Shown: positions 9,346-19,800 of the stretch, in pieces
Layout: each line of letters begins with the position of its first letter
Position numbering within the stretch: position 1 is the first letter of the stretch
Source: Trichomonas tenax
Lineage: Eukaryota; Parabasalia; Trichomonadida; Trichomonadidae
Direction: 5' to 3'
Assembly (NCBI GenBank): GCA_023091735.1
Contig: JALKBU010000251.1
Location: 1 to 55,536, forward strand
Length of the DNA: 55,536 nucleotides
Program-made: the position numbers and the translations under genes
The notes under the pieces: model-generated
What the model saw: only the letters and a program-made list of their open reading frames with translations
What the model was told of the DNA's origin: nothing
Databases searched by the model: none

Positions 9346-10848
9346 TTAGTCATCGTATTCATTAAGCAACAAATCCAGAATCTCCGAAGCAACTTTTTCG
9401 CGGATTTTAAGAATACTTAACTGCGTTTGCAAGTATTCCTTTCTATCTTTGAGATCAGTGACTGAGGAGCATATTGTGTCTGCTCTAAGAAGTTCTTCAT
9501 TGGATTCCATCTTCCATCCGCATTCTTTTTCTATTAAATCCAATCTCTCTTTATTGATTTCCTCCAATTTAGTTTGAAGATCATAAATTGCTCTATTATT
9601 GTTTTCTAGTTCTGTGGATGAGTTTGCTGTGCGTTTGTTGGTTAGATTGATGAGTGAACTTGTTTGGTTGATTATGTCGGACGAAACTTTTTCAAAATCA
9701 ATTGCCGATTCATTGACAGTGTTGGAAATCTTGTTAATAATTTCATTTGTGTGCTTCAAATTTGCATCAATTGAAGCCTTTGTGTTTTCCAATTTCATTG
9801 AAGCTTCTTTCATCTGTTCTTCTATTATGACTTGCTCTTTAATGAGATCCTCAAGTTCTTGAGTAACTTTAAGCTCAAGATTGTTGATGTATTCTTGATT
9901 ATCGGACTTTGTGAACTTAGATAATTCAAATGTGCGATCCTCTGACTTCTTCAGATGGTATTTCTCGGATCCCAAGTTCTTTGTGTATTCTTCACGTAAA
10001 ATAATATCATATTCATCAACATCGAGTTGAGATTTCTTGTCCATCGCTGAATTCAAGCGTTTTACAAGCTGATTCTTTTGTGAAAGTAAGTTCTTATAAT
10101 GGCTGATTTCGGCATTATATTGTGAATCAAGACGGTTACGTTGAAATTCAGCGTTGATTGAACGCTTGTCTAATGACAATCGAATTTTCATCTGAATTGC
10201 ATTTCTTACACGCTTTTCTCGTGCTAAATTTTCGTATGAAACAACAATTTTTTCATGTTGGGTCACTTCTTGCTCTAATTTCTCTACAAATGCTCTCACA
10301 CGTTTAATTTGCTCAGATTGCTCATGATTTGGAGGAATTGTGAAATCTGTAGCGATTTTCATGGGTATCTTTTCGTCGAGGTCAGATGTATCATATTCGA
10401 AATCATCATCTGAGAGTGTGCCAGAGCTCATTGTCAATTTCCCGGATTTTTGGCTCTGTGAGAATTCCATCGAAACATGTGGCGTTGTAGGCAGCTGATT
10501 GAATTGGTGTGTCTGTCTCTTCATTTCCTTGATATGTTTGAGAACATTGGTCGTCTCCAATTGTACTTTTTGTGAATTATGCATTAATTCTTTAAATCCT
10601 TTAACATCTTTTTCGAGTTCTCTTATATCATATTCACGAACGGCCACATGGTATGCCCGTTTCTTTACATGTTTAATATCGTCGTCTAAAACTCTTTGTG
10701 CTTTCTCGAGATCTTTTATTTGCTTCGTAAGATTCATATCTCGCTGTTTTACTTGGTTCGACACCGCCCCGCGAATGACACTCATCATGCTCTTCTCTAG
10801 ATTGGCTTCCTTGGGGCGGACGGTCCTGTTGAAAGACGAAGTCCGCAT
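9346..10848 (-). CDS. coiled-coil protein, 500 aa
   Basis: The product is a soluble protein dominated by long coiled coil, at roughly residues 40-120 and 185-500, with many Lys/Glu/Gln heptads. They are separated by a Ser/Thr/Asp-rich linker (SSGTLSDDDFEYDTSDLDEK). The N-terminus is basic and serine-rich (MRTSSFNRTVRPKEANLEK). No motor, kinase or membrane domain is visible. The neighbouring Tctex light chain and SHIPPO protein make a cytoskeletal or axonemal role attractive, but in this genome gene order is weak evidence. The ATG at 10848 follows a poly-A leader. The protein family is not recognised. Confidence 0.75.
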   Translation of the reverse strand: MRTSSFNRTVRPKEANLEKSMMSVIRGAVSNQVKQRDMNLTKQIKDLEKAQRVLDDDIKHVKKRAYHVAVREYDIRELEKDVKGFKELMHNSQKVQLETTNVLKHIKEMKRQTHQFNQLPTTPHVSMEFSQSQKSGKLTMSSGTLSDDDFEYDTSDLDEKIPMKIATDFTIPPNHEQSEQIKRVRAFVEKLEQEVTQHEKIVVSYENLAREKRVRNAIQMKIRLSLDKRSINAEFQRNRLDSQYNAEISHYKNLLSQKNQLVKRLNSAMDKKSQLDVDEYDIILREEYTKNLGSEKYHLKKSEDRTFELSKFTKSDNQEYINNLELKVTQELEDLIKEQVIIEEQMKEASMKLENTKASIDANLKHTNEIINKISNTVNESAIDFEKVSSDIINQTSSLINLTNKRTANSSTELENNNRAIYDLQTKLEEINKERLDLIEKECGWKMESNEELLRADTICSSVTDLKDRKEYLQTQLSILKIREKVASEILDLLLNEYDD

Positions 10849-11240
10849 TTTTTTTTCTTGGAGTGCGTTTAAAAATTTCGTGTAATTTTATTAATGAAAA
10901 TAAGCTCTTTGTGATATTTCACACCCATTTTCATCAAAAAATTGAGTGTGAATAGCAAACCAAACATTGTAATATCCTTTAATCTCTATGAATTCATATA
11001 GAAAATCTATTCACATAATCAAAATACATCATCATACATTTATTTATAATCTGAAAAAAATATTATCTAGAAAACGCAATTTTTTTCAGGTATAATATTA
11101 GGTTCTATAGTATAACAATGTTGCTAAATTATGCATGATTTAATGCATTAAATTGAAAAAATCAAGGTCCAAAATGAAAAATCAAGATCACAGGAATAAG
11201 GTTCAGAAAATTTGAATTAACTCATATAATTCTTCAATTT
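10849..11240. other. intergenic region between divergent genes
   Basis: This A+T-rich spacer separates the coiled-coil gene (minus) from the Tctex gene (plus). A motif-like TTACACGAAATT (minus strand) lies about 35 bp before the coiled-coil ATG, weaker than elsewhere. The partly palindromic GTGATATTTCACAC sits near 10910. No ORF or RNA gene is supported. Confidence 0.4.
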
Positions 11241-11271
11241 TTTGTCAATTGCATGTCAAAAATCTGTTTAC
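11241..11271 (+). promoter_or_regulatory. promoter element of Tctex gene; sets the start
   Basis: TTTGTCAATTGCATGTCAAA followed by AATCTGTTTAC lies 25-55 bp before the ATG at 11296. The open frame runs back through this element only by using TTG as initiator, so the element argues for the downstream ATG. Confidence 0.5.
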
Positions 11272-11295
11272 ATACCATTTTTAGACGTTACAATA

Positions 11296-11700
11296 ATGAC
11301 TGAAGAAGAAGATTATAATTTTATCGAAGAAGAGGGTGAAGAAGATATATATGTTGAAAGCGATAAGCAAAAGGGCTTAGAACCTCTTCGAATTGCGGAA
11401 ATTAAAACCATTATGGAGCAAGAAATTAAATTTGGACTAAATGATCAAACATATAGCCAAGAAAGAGCTCCTGAGATAGCCAAAATTGTAACTACGAATA
11501 TTTTAACAAGAATTCAAGACTTTGGAGCACCCAATTGGAAATATATCACTAATTCTATCATTCTTCCAAAAGATCAAGTTGAATTTGATTGCTATAGCGT
11601 AAATTTATGGAATGACGATGATGATTACGTTGTTGTTTCATTATGCAATGATACAATTCGATACACAATGACTATTTGGGGAATATCAATGGAGATATAA
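11296..11700 (+). CDS. Tctex-1-type dynein light chain
   Basis: This is a protein of 134 aa when started at the ATG after the promoter element (MTEEEDYNFIEEEGEEDIYV). After an acidic 20-residue leader it shows the Tctex1 fold. It has an amphipathic helix pair (EIAKIVTTNILTRIQDFGAP), then the beta core WKYITNSIILPKDQVEFDC, VNLWNDDDDYVVVSLCNDTI and the closing strand RYTMTIWGI. These match the family pattern of K/Y-I-V-T-x-x-I, x-x-W-D and the final strand. Such chains dimerise at the base of cytoplasmic or axonemal dynein and bind intermediate chains. The usual length is 110-140 aa. It converges on the SHIPPO gene with 74 bp between stops. Confidence 0.8.
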   Translation: MTEEEDYNFIEEEGEEDIYVESDKQKGLEPLRIAEIKTIMEQEIKFGLNDQTYSQERAPEIAKIVTTNILTRIQDFGAPNWKYITNSIILPKDQVEFDCYSVNLWNDDDDYVVVSLCNDTIRYTMTIWGISMEI

Positions 11701-11774
11701 TCACATATTGAGAAATTTCTTGTACATTAATATATAACAACAATATTTAACAAAAAAATATAATAACATTGAAA

Positions 11775-12958
11775 TTAAAACTCTTCCTTGTTGCCAATCG
11801 TAAACTTTGGCCCGCCAAGTGTAGAAGGAACATCGTGAAATGGAGCATCAGTATCTGGCGTGTAATCTGGAAATTTTCTTGAAGTAAAGTAAAAGCCTCT
11901 TTCGAATTTTTCGAAATCTCTTGTATATTTGTAGTTTGCAGGTCCTGGTAAGCTCGATGCCTCTCTCTCGTTGATTGTAGTACGATTTTCTGAACCTGGG
12001 AAGCCCTGAAATGGCTCTGCTTTTTGTGAAGGAGGCATCTTGAAATATGTTCCTGGACCAGGAATTCCTTTATGTGGATCTGGTATTGGAATCTTGCTTC
12101 CAATCTGCGCTGACTGCTTAGATAGCGTTGAAGCATGCGTGTATATTGGTCCTGGGCTAATTGTCTCATAACTCGTTTCTGGACGAATACCCATAGACAA
12201 CTTCTTCGGCCGTATTGTGTCTGGTAATTTATTATACGGATAATCGCAAATATCTCCGTGTGGAAGAGGCGGCCTTCCCTTGAAATTGATTGGAACAGCA
12301 TCCGTATTTTCCAAATCTCTGTTGATGGAGTACTCTGCCGGACCAGGTTTGCCGTTTGAATAATCAATTGGAATACTCTTTCCGATTTTAATCGGAATGT
12401 TAGCTGCAACTATGTTTGTTTCCATATTGTATTTCGCCGGGCCAGGTCCATAGCGTTTTGGCTCAGGTCTCGGAATAAATTTACCAATTTTACGTGGAAT
12501 TTCTTCTGGATAGCTTCGAGGAACAGGATGGTCGGCTGGTGATGAGAATGAGTTCGGATCCACAGCGTCCCATCGCTTTCCTTGGCCAATTGCGATCGGT
12601 GTAGTGTCTAATTCGCGAGATATTGTGTAATTTCCAGGTCCTGGATTTTCATTTTTTTTTCGTGTGCTTTAAATCGAAAGGCAACCTTTTTACCGTCAGA
12701 TCCAAATTTTGGTGGTTCATATGTTGGTCCAGGAGTCTGAAACTCTTTCGGAGTGTATGCAGAATAGCCGAATGATGAACCTTTCTTGCTTAACGTTGAT
12801 GTCATCGATCGAATTGGAGGTTCCGGATCTGGATCTCTTTGTTTTATTCTTCCTTTTACTGTATAATGAGGGCCTTCACCGAAGGGGGCAGGAACATCAT
12901 ATCTGCCAGGTCCTGGATTGGCAGCTTTTCGTCCGCGCGCCCAAAGTGATAAACCCAT
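11775..12958 (-). CDS. SHIPPO/STPGR-repeat axonemal protein (ODF3/CIMAP-like), one-base frameshift
   Basis: Two minus-strand frames belong together. The 5' frame (12958 to about 12651) contains NPGPGRYDVP, RSMTSTLSKKG and TPGPTYEPP. The 3' frame contains NPGPGNYTIS, PGPAKYNM, PGPAEYSI, SPGPIYTHAS, PGPGTYF and LPGPANYKY. These spaced Pro-Gly-Pro-x-x-Tyr repeats define the SHIPPO family, which binds microtubule lumens or lattices in cilia and flagella. The join lies in a run of nine A (coding strand) at 12651-12659. One more A would carry HEKK directly into NENPGPGNY, so a single base appears missing. This is either a base-calling error, a real null allele, or slippage at the A run. The start at 12958 was chosen because the earlier in-frame ATG (13000) lies within the promoter motif. 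Confidence 0.82.
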
Positions 12959-12981
12959 ATAAAAAAGTGTAAAATTTTGCA

Positions 12982-13010
12982 TTTGACACTTTACAAACAT
13001 TTTTTGACAT
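12982..13010 (-). promoter_or_regulatory. promoter element of SHIPPO gene
   Basis: On the minus strand ATGTCAAAAAATGTTTGTAA leads into AGTGTCAAAT, a paired TGTCA/GTAAA arrangement 25-50 bp before the chosen ATG at 12958. Confidence 0.45.
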
Positions 13011-13303
13011 ATAATAATTTTTCATACACCAAATAGCCATAACAAAACAATAACAGCTTAATACATTTTACAATAATCATAACAAAAATCCTCTATTAGA
13101 TATACTTATTCGCTTTGCTCACGAGGAATTGAATCCATCAAAAAGTCAGTTCGACTAGTGATTTAATCAATTATTACTATTCAAATAAATTTACATATAT
13201 GTGGACTATATACAGGAAAAGAAATAAAAAATGGAAATTGGTTTTTATATGAAATTCGAAAGGAAAGATACAGCTTAGAAAAATATCAATTAACCTTATT
13301 ATT

Positions 13304-13318
13304 TTTTGCCATGTAAAA
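13304..13318 (+). promoter_or_regulatory. promoter element of RPN9 gene
   Basis: TTTTGCCATGTAAAA ends 20 bp before the ATG at 13339. The open frame continues back to a TTG at 13306 inside this element, so the ATG is preferred as the real start. Confidence 0.45.
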
Positions 13319-13338
13319 TTCTCGTTTCTGAAACAATT

Positions 13339-14439
13339 ATGCAAGCTTTTCAAGATCTCATCTCCATAAATCCAGATTTCTTTGAAAAGCTCATCCTCGA
13401 CATTCTCGACCATGCGTATTCCCGGAGATGGTTCGAACTTGGCGAATGCATTGTCGATTTGTTCTCATACGAAGCGATTGTTGGTGAAAGACAAGGAATT
13501 TTTAATAACTTTGTACGAGGATATGCTGAACACATCAATCAACTGCATTTAACGAAAACTATTATTCTTGCTGCACGAGATTTAACTTCTCCAATCAAAT
13601 GTCTCGAGTTTCTCAAAGAAAACAAGAAAATGATTAAAAATAAGCAGTACTCAGTTATAATTGATCTCCAAATAGTAAATTTAATGTCACAAAACGGATT
13701 ATTTGAAGAAGCTGTCCAATTATTAAGCGAAGCTTCTGAAATTGTGACAGAAAACTCTCCGATATCAGTAAGAAAAGAATACGCACGAACTAAATACGAA
13801 CTAGACAAAGCCCGAGGCGATTACAATTCACTTTATTATGATACTTTTTTGTATTTATCACTTTCGTCGAAACAAGACAGTCTTATCATTGCTTACGATC
13901 TGTGTATGGCAGCACTTCTCGCAGTTGATATCATCTCATTTCAAGAACTTGCATCTCATCCAATTTTGAATTCGCTTAAAAATACCGATAATGAATGGAT
14001 AAGAGAATTGATAATACTCATAGATTCCGGTGAACCATCTATTCTCCAAACTTTCAATAATGAATACAGATCAAAAATATCATCAAATGGTTTTTTATCA
14101 CCTTACATGAACGTTATCGAAGATAAGATAGTTATGTCGATATTTTATACTATCGTATTCAAGAAACCTTTTAAAAATCGAACTGTTACATTTCAAGAAG
14201 TAAGCGAGTGCTGTCAGATTCCTTTGGACAAAGTTGAGCATTTAGTCCTTAAGGCATTCGCGCGCGATATAATACAAGGGTATATCGATGAAATTGAGCA
14301 AATTATTGTTATAAAATGGTGCAAACCAAGAGCTTTAAGTGTGGACAGGCTCCAACATTTGAAGGAAGAGATCGATAATTGGTGCCAAGTAGTACACAGA
14401 ATTAGAACTCAAGGACTTAGAAAAGCAGAATTTATTTAA
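13339..14439 (+). CDS. RPN9: 26S proteasome regulatory subunit Rpn9 (PSMD13)
   Basis: The protein is 366 aa, close to the usual 375-390. Its helical N-terminal half carries a TPR-like solenoid that packs the proteasome lid, and a PCI domain occupies about the last 150 residues. Family-typical blocks are visible: FQELASHPILNSLKNTDNEW (lid-binding solenoid end), TVTFQEVSECCQIPLDKVE (winged helix), FARDIIQGYIDEIEQII and VIKWCKPRAL, then a final helix with NWCQVVHRIRTQ. These align well with PSMD13 of other eukaryotes. It acts as a non-catalytic lid subunit that scaffolds Rpn11 and Rpn8 near the ubiquitin-processing site. It converges with the Tim17-like gene across 82 bp. Confidence 0.9.
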   Translation: MQAFQDLISINPDFFEKLILDILDHAYSRRWFELGECIVDLFSYEAIVGERQGIFNNFVRGYAEHINQLHLTKTIILAARDLTSPIKCLEFLKENKKMIKNKQYSVIIDLQIVNLMSQNGLFEEAVQLLSEASEIVTENSPISVRKEYARTKYELDKARGDYNSLYYDTFLYLSLSSKQDSLIIAYDLCMAALLAVDIISFQELASHPILNSLKNTDNEWIRELIILIDSGEPSILQTFNNEYRSKISSNGFLSPYMNVIEDKIVMSIFYTIVFKKPFKNRTVTFQEVSECCQIPLDKVEHLVLKAFARDIIQGYIDEIEQIIVIKWCKPRALSVDRLQHLKEEIDNWCQVVHRIRTQGLRKAEFI

Positions 14440-14521
14440 CTTTTATTTAATGTTTGTATGTTTAATAAAGATTATTTTAAAACAATACATATATTTTATA
14501 GATAATAACAAAATATTAAAA

Positions 14522-14995
14522 TTAAAATGGCTCAAAACCAAGCAACTTGATTGGTGTATTGCGTATTGCTCCGTATATTCCACCAGCAATACCTCCAAAT
14601 AAAGTAGGTTTCCATTTTTTATCGCCAAAAACATATCCGCAAGCGGCACCAGCTGTTGCTCCTGATGCGATGCAAATAGTTCTTGTTGGGTTCTTGCATC
14701 CGAATGATTTTGTCAATGTATAGTTAACAGCGAAATCAATACCAGAAAACATGCCTAAAACTGGAACAGCGAGGCCCAAATCTTCCTTGACAGACTTAAT
14801 ATTCCTCATTGCGAATCCTGATGCAGCAGTTGTTAACAGTGTTCCAGTTGTAAAAGTGAGGCCAACTGATTTGATCAATTTAAGCGGAAATTCCTTTGCA
14901 ACATCGATCCTTGGCCTTATTTCATAGTTTTTCTGATCAAGAAGCTGAATCTTGATAAGAACTTCAAGCTGTTCTTTAGTTAAAGCTTTGGCCAT
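14522..14995 (-). CDS. Tim17/22/23-like small membrane protein
   Basis: The protein is 157 aa, started at MAKALTKEQLEVLI because the upstream extension has only a TTG. From about residue 50 there are four glycine- and alanine-rich hydrophobic segments: TFTTGTLLTTAASGFAM, LAVPVLGMFSGIDFAVNYTL, TICIASGATAGAACGYVFG and PTLFGGIAGGIYGAIRN. Spaced Gly-xxx-Gly patterns and the four-helix count fit the Tim17/Tim22/Tim23 translocase family or a related membrane protein of the hydrogenosome. The signature is diverged, so a peroxisomal-type PMP24-like or unrelated small membrane protein remains possible. TGACAAAAATTCA just precedes the ATG. Confidence 0.5.
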   Translation of the reverse strand: MAKALTKEQLEVLIKIQLLDQKNYEIRPRIDVAKEFPLKLIKSVGLTFTTGTLLTTAASGFAMRNIKSVKEDLGLAVPVLGMFSGIDFAVNYTLTKSFGCKNPTRTICIASGATAGAACGYVFGDKKWKPTLFGGIAGGIYGAIRNTPIKLLGFEPF

Positions 14996-15443
14996 TGAAT
15001 TTTTGTCACTTTTTAAGTATTGCAAATTTTCATTCCCTCAAAAAATAATTTTAAAATCAGCTTACTCTTTGATTTATTTTCATATTTATAAGCGCACAAT
15101 GAGAGCATTGATGAGGGCATTCTATAAACCTGCATAAAACATCATAATTCAACTTTCTTCTGTAGATATTGAACGATTTATATAATGTAACAAAAGTTCA
15201 TTCTTCTCTACATTATTCAAACATGTGACTCCTTGAATACATCTCGAAAATAGCTACACTCATAGGTGCATATAACAATATCCAAATATTGCACTATTTT
15301 TTTTTCAATATTCATTAAATATTCTTAAACTTAAACCCAGCATCAACGAGATAGATTGATAGCGAGCGTTGCAATCAATGATAGATGGTAATTTATTATA
15401 ATAAACAATAACAAAAAAAACTTATTATACATGTTGTTTCTGA
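14996..15443. other. intergenic region, nothing recognised
   Basis: This is a spacer between two minus-strand genes. It contains simple A+T-rich sequence and a T9 run near 15299. No ORF, RNA gene or strong promoter-type motif is seen apart from AGTGACAAAA immediately before the 14995 ATG. Confidence 0.35.
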
Positions 15444-16469
15444 TTAGTAACAGGAACATTTCTGTAACATTTTTTCTATTTGGATTGCTCCAATATAGTA
15501 CAAGAAAGAGAAAAACAAACTTATATTCAATTCAGCAATTCGAAATATTGCACTAAAAACAGGATTATGCTTTTCTGACACAGTGTTAATAAATGATGAA
15601 CAAGGGATTCTCAATTCACCACAAATGAAATACATTTCAAACTCTGCACCTATATCAGATGTTATATTCGGTATCATATCGATTGCAGCTTCTCTTGTCA
15701 TCAACATACAGCGACTTCTGTTAAGTGCTGTTGTATCTATTCCATAATCGCAATAAATTTTGTTTGCTGCCCAAGTGATAAACTTTCCCAGTGTGCTGTT
15801 GACAGAGCTCAGCCATTTATCAAGAACAGGCCATAATCCAAATACTATGGCTCTTAGATCATTGTAACTTTGAATTAATTTTTGAAGCTCTTCAAACATC
15901 ATTCCAATATCTGAAAGATTGATGTACAAAAATGGAAAGAATGAGAAAATATAACGTCCTCTGCAGTGTAATATGCCAGAACATAACTCAATATTAATTC
16001 CATATTTATGCTCTATTTCAAATATAATGACATTGGGAAAATTCTTATATACATCGGGTATTTGACTGTCAGTTTGATTTTTATCGATTGTTGTCACTAA
16101 AACTATTTCATAATTTGATAATCCTATTCTTGGAATGAAATCTGTAAGAAAATTATCAATTTTTTGAACTGTGTTATAGATGAACTTCGAGCGTCTTTGT
16201 ATAAAAAAAACGAAACTAAAGTCAACAATTGGCTTCGATGTGAGAATTGAGTGCTCAGTCCCAACAGCATTACGTGGAGCATATGTGTACGGAAATGAGA
16301 TTCTTTTCGGATGCCCCTTAACTAAAATTTGAGATTTAAGAAATCGAATTTTCGTGCCATAGATTGTTCCGGCTATAATCACTATCAACACAAGCAGAAG
16401 AAGGACTAAAGCAAGAACAAAGGCGAGTAAAAATGATGGGACATATTCTCGAAAGGTTTCAATGATCAT
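15444..16469 (-). CDS. ALG5-like GT2 glycosyltransferase, catalytic motifs missing
   Basis: The protein is 341 aa. An N-terminal hydrophobic anchor (residues about 11-34, FLLAFVLALVLLLLVLIVII) precedes a GT-A-like domain. The anchor plus the blocks NYEIVLVTTIDKN, ELCSGILHCRGRYIFSF and NRSRCMLMTREAAIDMIPNI parallel dolichyl-phosphate beta-glucosyltransferase (ALG5). The ER enzyme makes dolichol-P-glucose. In ALG5 the first block should carry a DDGS motif and the third an aspartate-rich DAD; here they read TTIDKN and PFLYIN, so metal and nucleotide-sugar binding is doubtful. It may be a pseudoenzyme, or a glycosyltransferase of another GT2 branch. The start at 16469 uses the only nearby ATG. 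It is divergently arranged with the CHD gene. Confidence 0.5.
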   Translation of the reverse strand: MIIETFREYVPSFLLAFVLALVLLLLVLIVIIAGTIYGTKIRFLKSQILVKGHPKRISFPYTYAPRNAVGTEHSILTSKPIVDFSFVFFIQRRSKFIYNTVQKIDNFLTDFIPRIGLSNYEIVLVTTIDKNQTDSQIPDVYKNFPNVIIFEIEHKYGINIELCSGILHCRGRYIFSFFPFLYINLSDIGMMFEELQKLIQSYNDLRAIVFGLWPVLDKWLSSVNSTLGKFITWAANKIYCDYGIDTTALNRSRCMLMTREAAIDMIPNITSDIGAEFEMYFICGELRIPCSSFINTVSEKHNPVFSAIFRIAELNISLFFSFLYYIGAIQIEKMLQKCSCY

Positions 16470-16566
16470 CAATAAAAAATAAAATGCTTTGAGTTAAAAT
16501 TTTAATGAAACTGACCCCACATGAACCTGGACATCATATATTTCCTATTAAAATGTTTGATCTTTA

Positions 16567-16834
16567 TTTTTGTCATGTAAATATTTATACTTTTAACAAA
16601 TCATTTTGCATCGACAGTATGACAAATAAACAACTATTTTGGCACGTAAACTAAAATATTGAGTTTAAATTCAGGCATCTAAATTAGTAATAATTCACAC
16701 AAAACATGGATATTACTATTATCTCAAGTGAATCTACCAAATGACAAGGTTTTATGAGTTTAAGATGATTCTACGATATGATTAAGTTATTTTGCTGTCA
16801 AGTAATTTATCATTTACATGTCAAAAAATTTACA
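16567..16834. promoter_or_regulatory. divergent promoter region (ALG5-like / CHD)
   Basis: Four motif copies lie in the spacer. TTTTTGTCATGTAAAT (16567-16582) and TTTTGGCACGTAAAC (16637-16651) read on the plus strand; their reverse complements face the minus-strand ALG5-like gene. TTTACATGTCAAAA (16813-16826) and AATTTACAGG (16825-16834) end 8 bp before the CHD ATG. The CHD frame extends back through the last element only to a CTG, so the ATG at 16843 is taken as the start. Confidence 0.5.
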
Positions 16835-16842
16835 GGACCCCT

Positions 16843-19800
16843 ATGAACCAAGAGAGAAAAAAATTCAAAAATATGCTGCGATTTTCCCTGGATCCACTCA
16901 GCACGAGTGAGGAATCTAGTGTCTTCCCTGACCTCCCCGTTGTCACGGAGAGTTTCCAGTTCACTAGAAGCTATGCGCTCGGATCAAAAGTGGTGCAGAA
17001 CACAAAAAAGGCGAAATCGACTGCAGTCACGGCAAGCGACACGGAACTTGACTACGTAACGTCAGATGAGTCAATGGACGAGGACGAAGAGTCAGAACAA
17101 CAGAACACAGACAAATCTCCGTACGAGAAGATCCTCGGATACAGGAAGAACGACGAAGGTGACTACGATTACTTCGTGAAGCTGTTCAACCGCTCGTATA
17201 GGGACAGTCGCTGGGTTCACGGCACAGATTTTTATCAATATCCGCAAAAACAAAAAAGCGCGATGAAATTCATCAAGAAAAATCCACTTTCGACATCTCC
17301 ACCATTTTACGACCCATCATATGACGAAATCGACAGAATTATTGCAATCGACGAATCTTCTGGGGAACAACCGAAGTATCTTGTGAAATGGTGTTTACTG
17401 AACTACGATAACTGCACCTGGGAGACAGATGTTGACCAGGAATCGATCAACGAGTTTGTTAAAAGAAATACTCCAAAACCAGAACAACCAGACATCATGC
17501 TCGACCCCGAGAAGTTCGAGAAACTCAAAGAATCGCCAAAGACTGAAAGTGGCATGGAATTGTTCTCATATCAACTCGAAGGCATGAATTGGCTGCGACA
17601 CAGATGGTACAACAACACAAATTGTATTTTAGCTGATGAAATGGGTCTTGGTAAAACGGTGCAAGCAATTTCATTCTTAAATTACGCGCATTTACATGAA
17701 GGCCTCAAAACACCGTTTTTAATCATCGCTCCTCTTGTTACACTTTACAACTGGCTTAGAGAATTCTCCATATGGACTAATTTGAATGTTGTTATCTACA
17801 CCGGTCCAAAAGAAGCTCGAAACGCAATCAGAGAATACGAATTCAATTATTCAGATGGAACAGGATCAAAATTTGATGTTTTAGTCACAAACTACGAACT
17901 TATCATCAATGATACAGAAGTATTTTCACAGTTTAACTGGAGCTTCCTTATTGTCGATGAAGCGCAGAGATTAAAGAACGCAAACTCAAAGCTATTTTCT
18001 GCTCTTGCAAATGTTCATAGTGATCACAGAATTCTGCTTACAGGCACTCCTATCCAAAACACTCTCGAAGAACTTGTTTCTCTTCTTGAATTCTTGCATC
18101 CGGGTGAATTCCAGGATTTAACCACTGCCGAAACCGCAGAAGATGTTTTCGAGTTGAGGAAGAAACTCGAACCACATCTTCTCCGTCGTCTCAAGAGCGA
18201 TGTTGACAAGAAGATCGCCGTGAAGAAAGAAACAATCATTAAATGCGGAATGACAAAATATCAGAAGCAAATCTACAAAGATATTCTCGAATCAAATGCA
18301 AGATTTCTCACTAAAGGCGCACACTGCAGCAACATCGCAATGGAGCTTCGTAAAGTCTGTATACATCCATATTTGGTCAAAGGTGCTGAAGAAAGAATTC
18401 TTCAAGACTTCCCAGGTGCTAATGTCAATCCACAGTTGGCTTTAACAGCTATGACAAAGGCATCAGGAAAAATGATCTTGATCGACAAACTTTTACCGAA
18501 ACTCAAAAGCGATGGACACAGAATATTGATTTTCTCGCAAATGACAAATCTCTTAGATATATTGGAAGATTACTTAGCAATGAAAGGATTTCCAAGCTGC
18601 AGAATCGACGGCAAAGTCAAAGGCGAAAAAAGACAAGGAATCATTGATAAGTTTAATGAACCAAATTCAGAGATCTTTGTCTGCCTTTTGAGTACACGCG
18701 CTGGAGGTGTTGGTATCAACCTTAACTCAGCAGACACAGTCATCATCTTCGACTCCGACTGGAACCCACAGAACGATTTACAAGCTCAGGCAAGATGCCA
18801 CAGAATTGGACAAACAAAGACAGTTCAAGTTTACCACTTGTTGACAGATGGAACATATGAACAAAGCATGTTCGATGCAGCAAGCAGGAAGCTCGGCCTT
18901 GGACACGCCATCTTGGATAAGATGCCGCCAAACAAGGAGATCGATATGCTGTTGAGGAAAGGCGCTTATCACTTGTTGAATGATGTCGAAGAGGATAATT
19001 TTGATCAACAAGACATTGAAGATATCCTTTCCAGATCTACTGTCATGGTTTACAATGAGGCTACATCAGGAAGCTTCTCAAAGGCAACATTCGACTTAGG
19101 TGATGAAAGTGGAAGCGTTGACATCAACGATCCAAACTTCTGGGAGAAGATTTTGCCACAGCAACCAGAAGTTGTTGTCGAAGAGAATGTTTATGATGAC
19201 GGAAGAATGAGAACAAGACACCAAAAGACAGCAATGGATAACGATGTCGAAGATCCAGCACTTGATGATGGAACAAGCAGAGATTGGAAGCGTGCAGAAA
19301 GAGATAAGCTTCAGCATCTTCTTCAATGGTACGGTTGGGATAGATGGAATGATGCATCTAAATTAGTTGGCTTGAAGCGCTCTGTCATTGAAATCAAGCT
19401 CGCAGCAAGAGCTTTGCTAAGAAAGCTTTTGTACGCAGAAACAGATTTAAGCCAGTTCACAACAGCAAGAATGCTTCTGGACAAAGCATGCACAAAGGAA
19501 TTCGATCCAAATTTCATTGGCGAAGATGATGCAATTGCTGTTGATGATGATTTCATGAAACAGCCAGCAATGATTGATCCAGAATTCGTCATGAACGCTT
19601 CAAAGAAAGGCGGAGCTTGGATCAAGAGAATAGAGATGTTATATTACCTCTGTATGGCTGTTGAGAAGGCAAATAGAAATCCAGAGGAAATTTTCGTTCC
19701 TAATGTTCAAGGAAACACACCAACATCATGGTGGACAGCATCAGATGATAGATATCTTATCTACGGTACATGGATTCATGGTTTCACACGTACAGAAGAA

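Noticed and set aside
11747..12409. Long minus-strand frame overlapping the SHIPPO gene
   Set aside because: It overlaps the repeat-bearing frame almost fully, lacks the Pro-Gly-Pro repeats and gives no recognisable protein.
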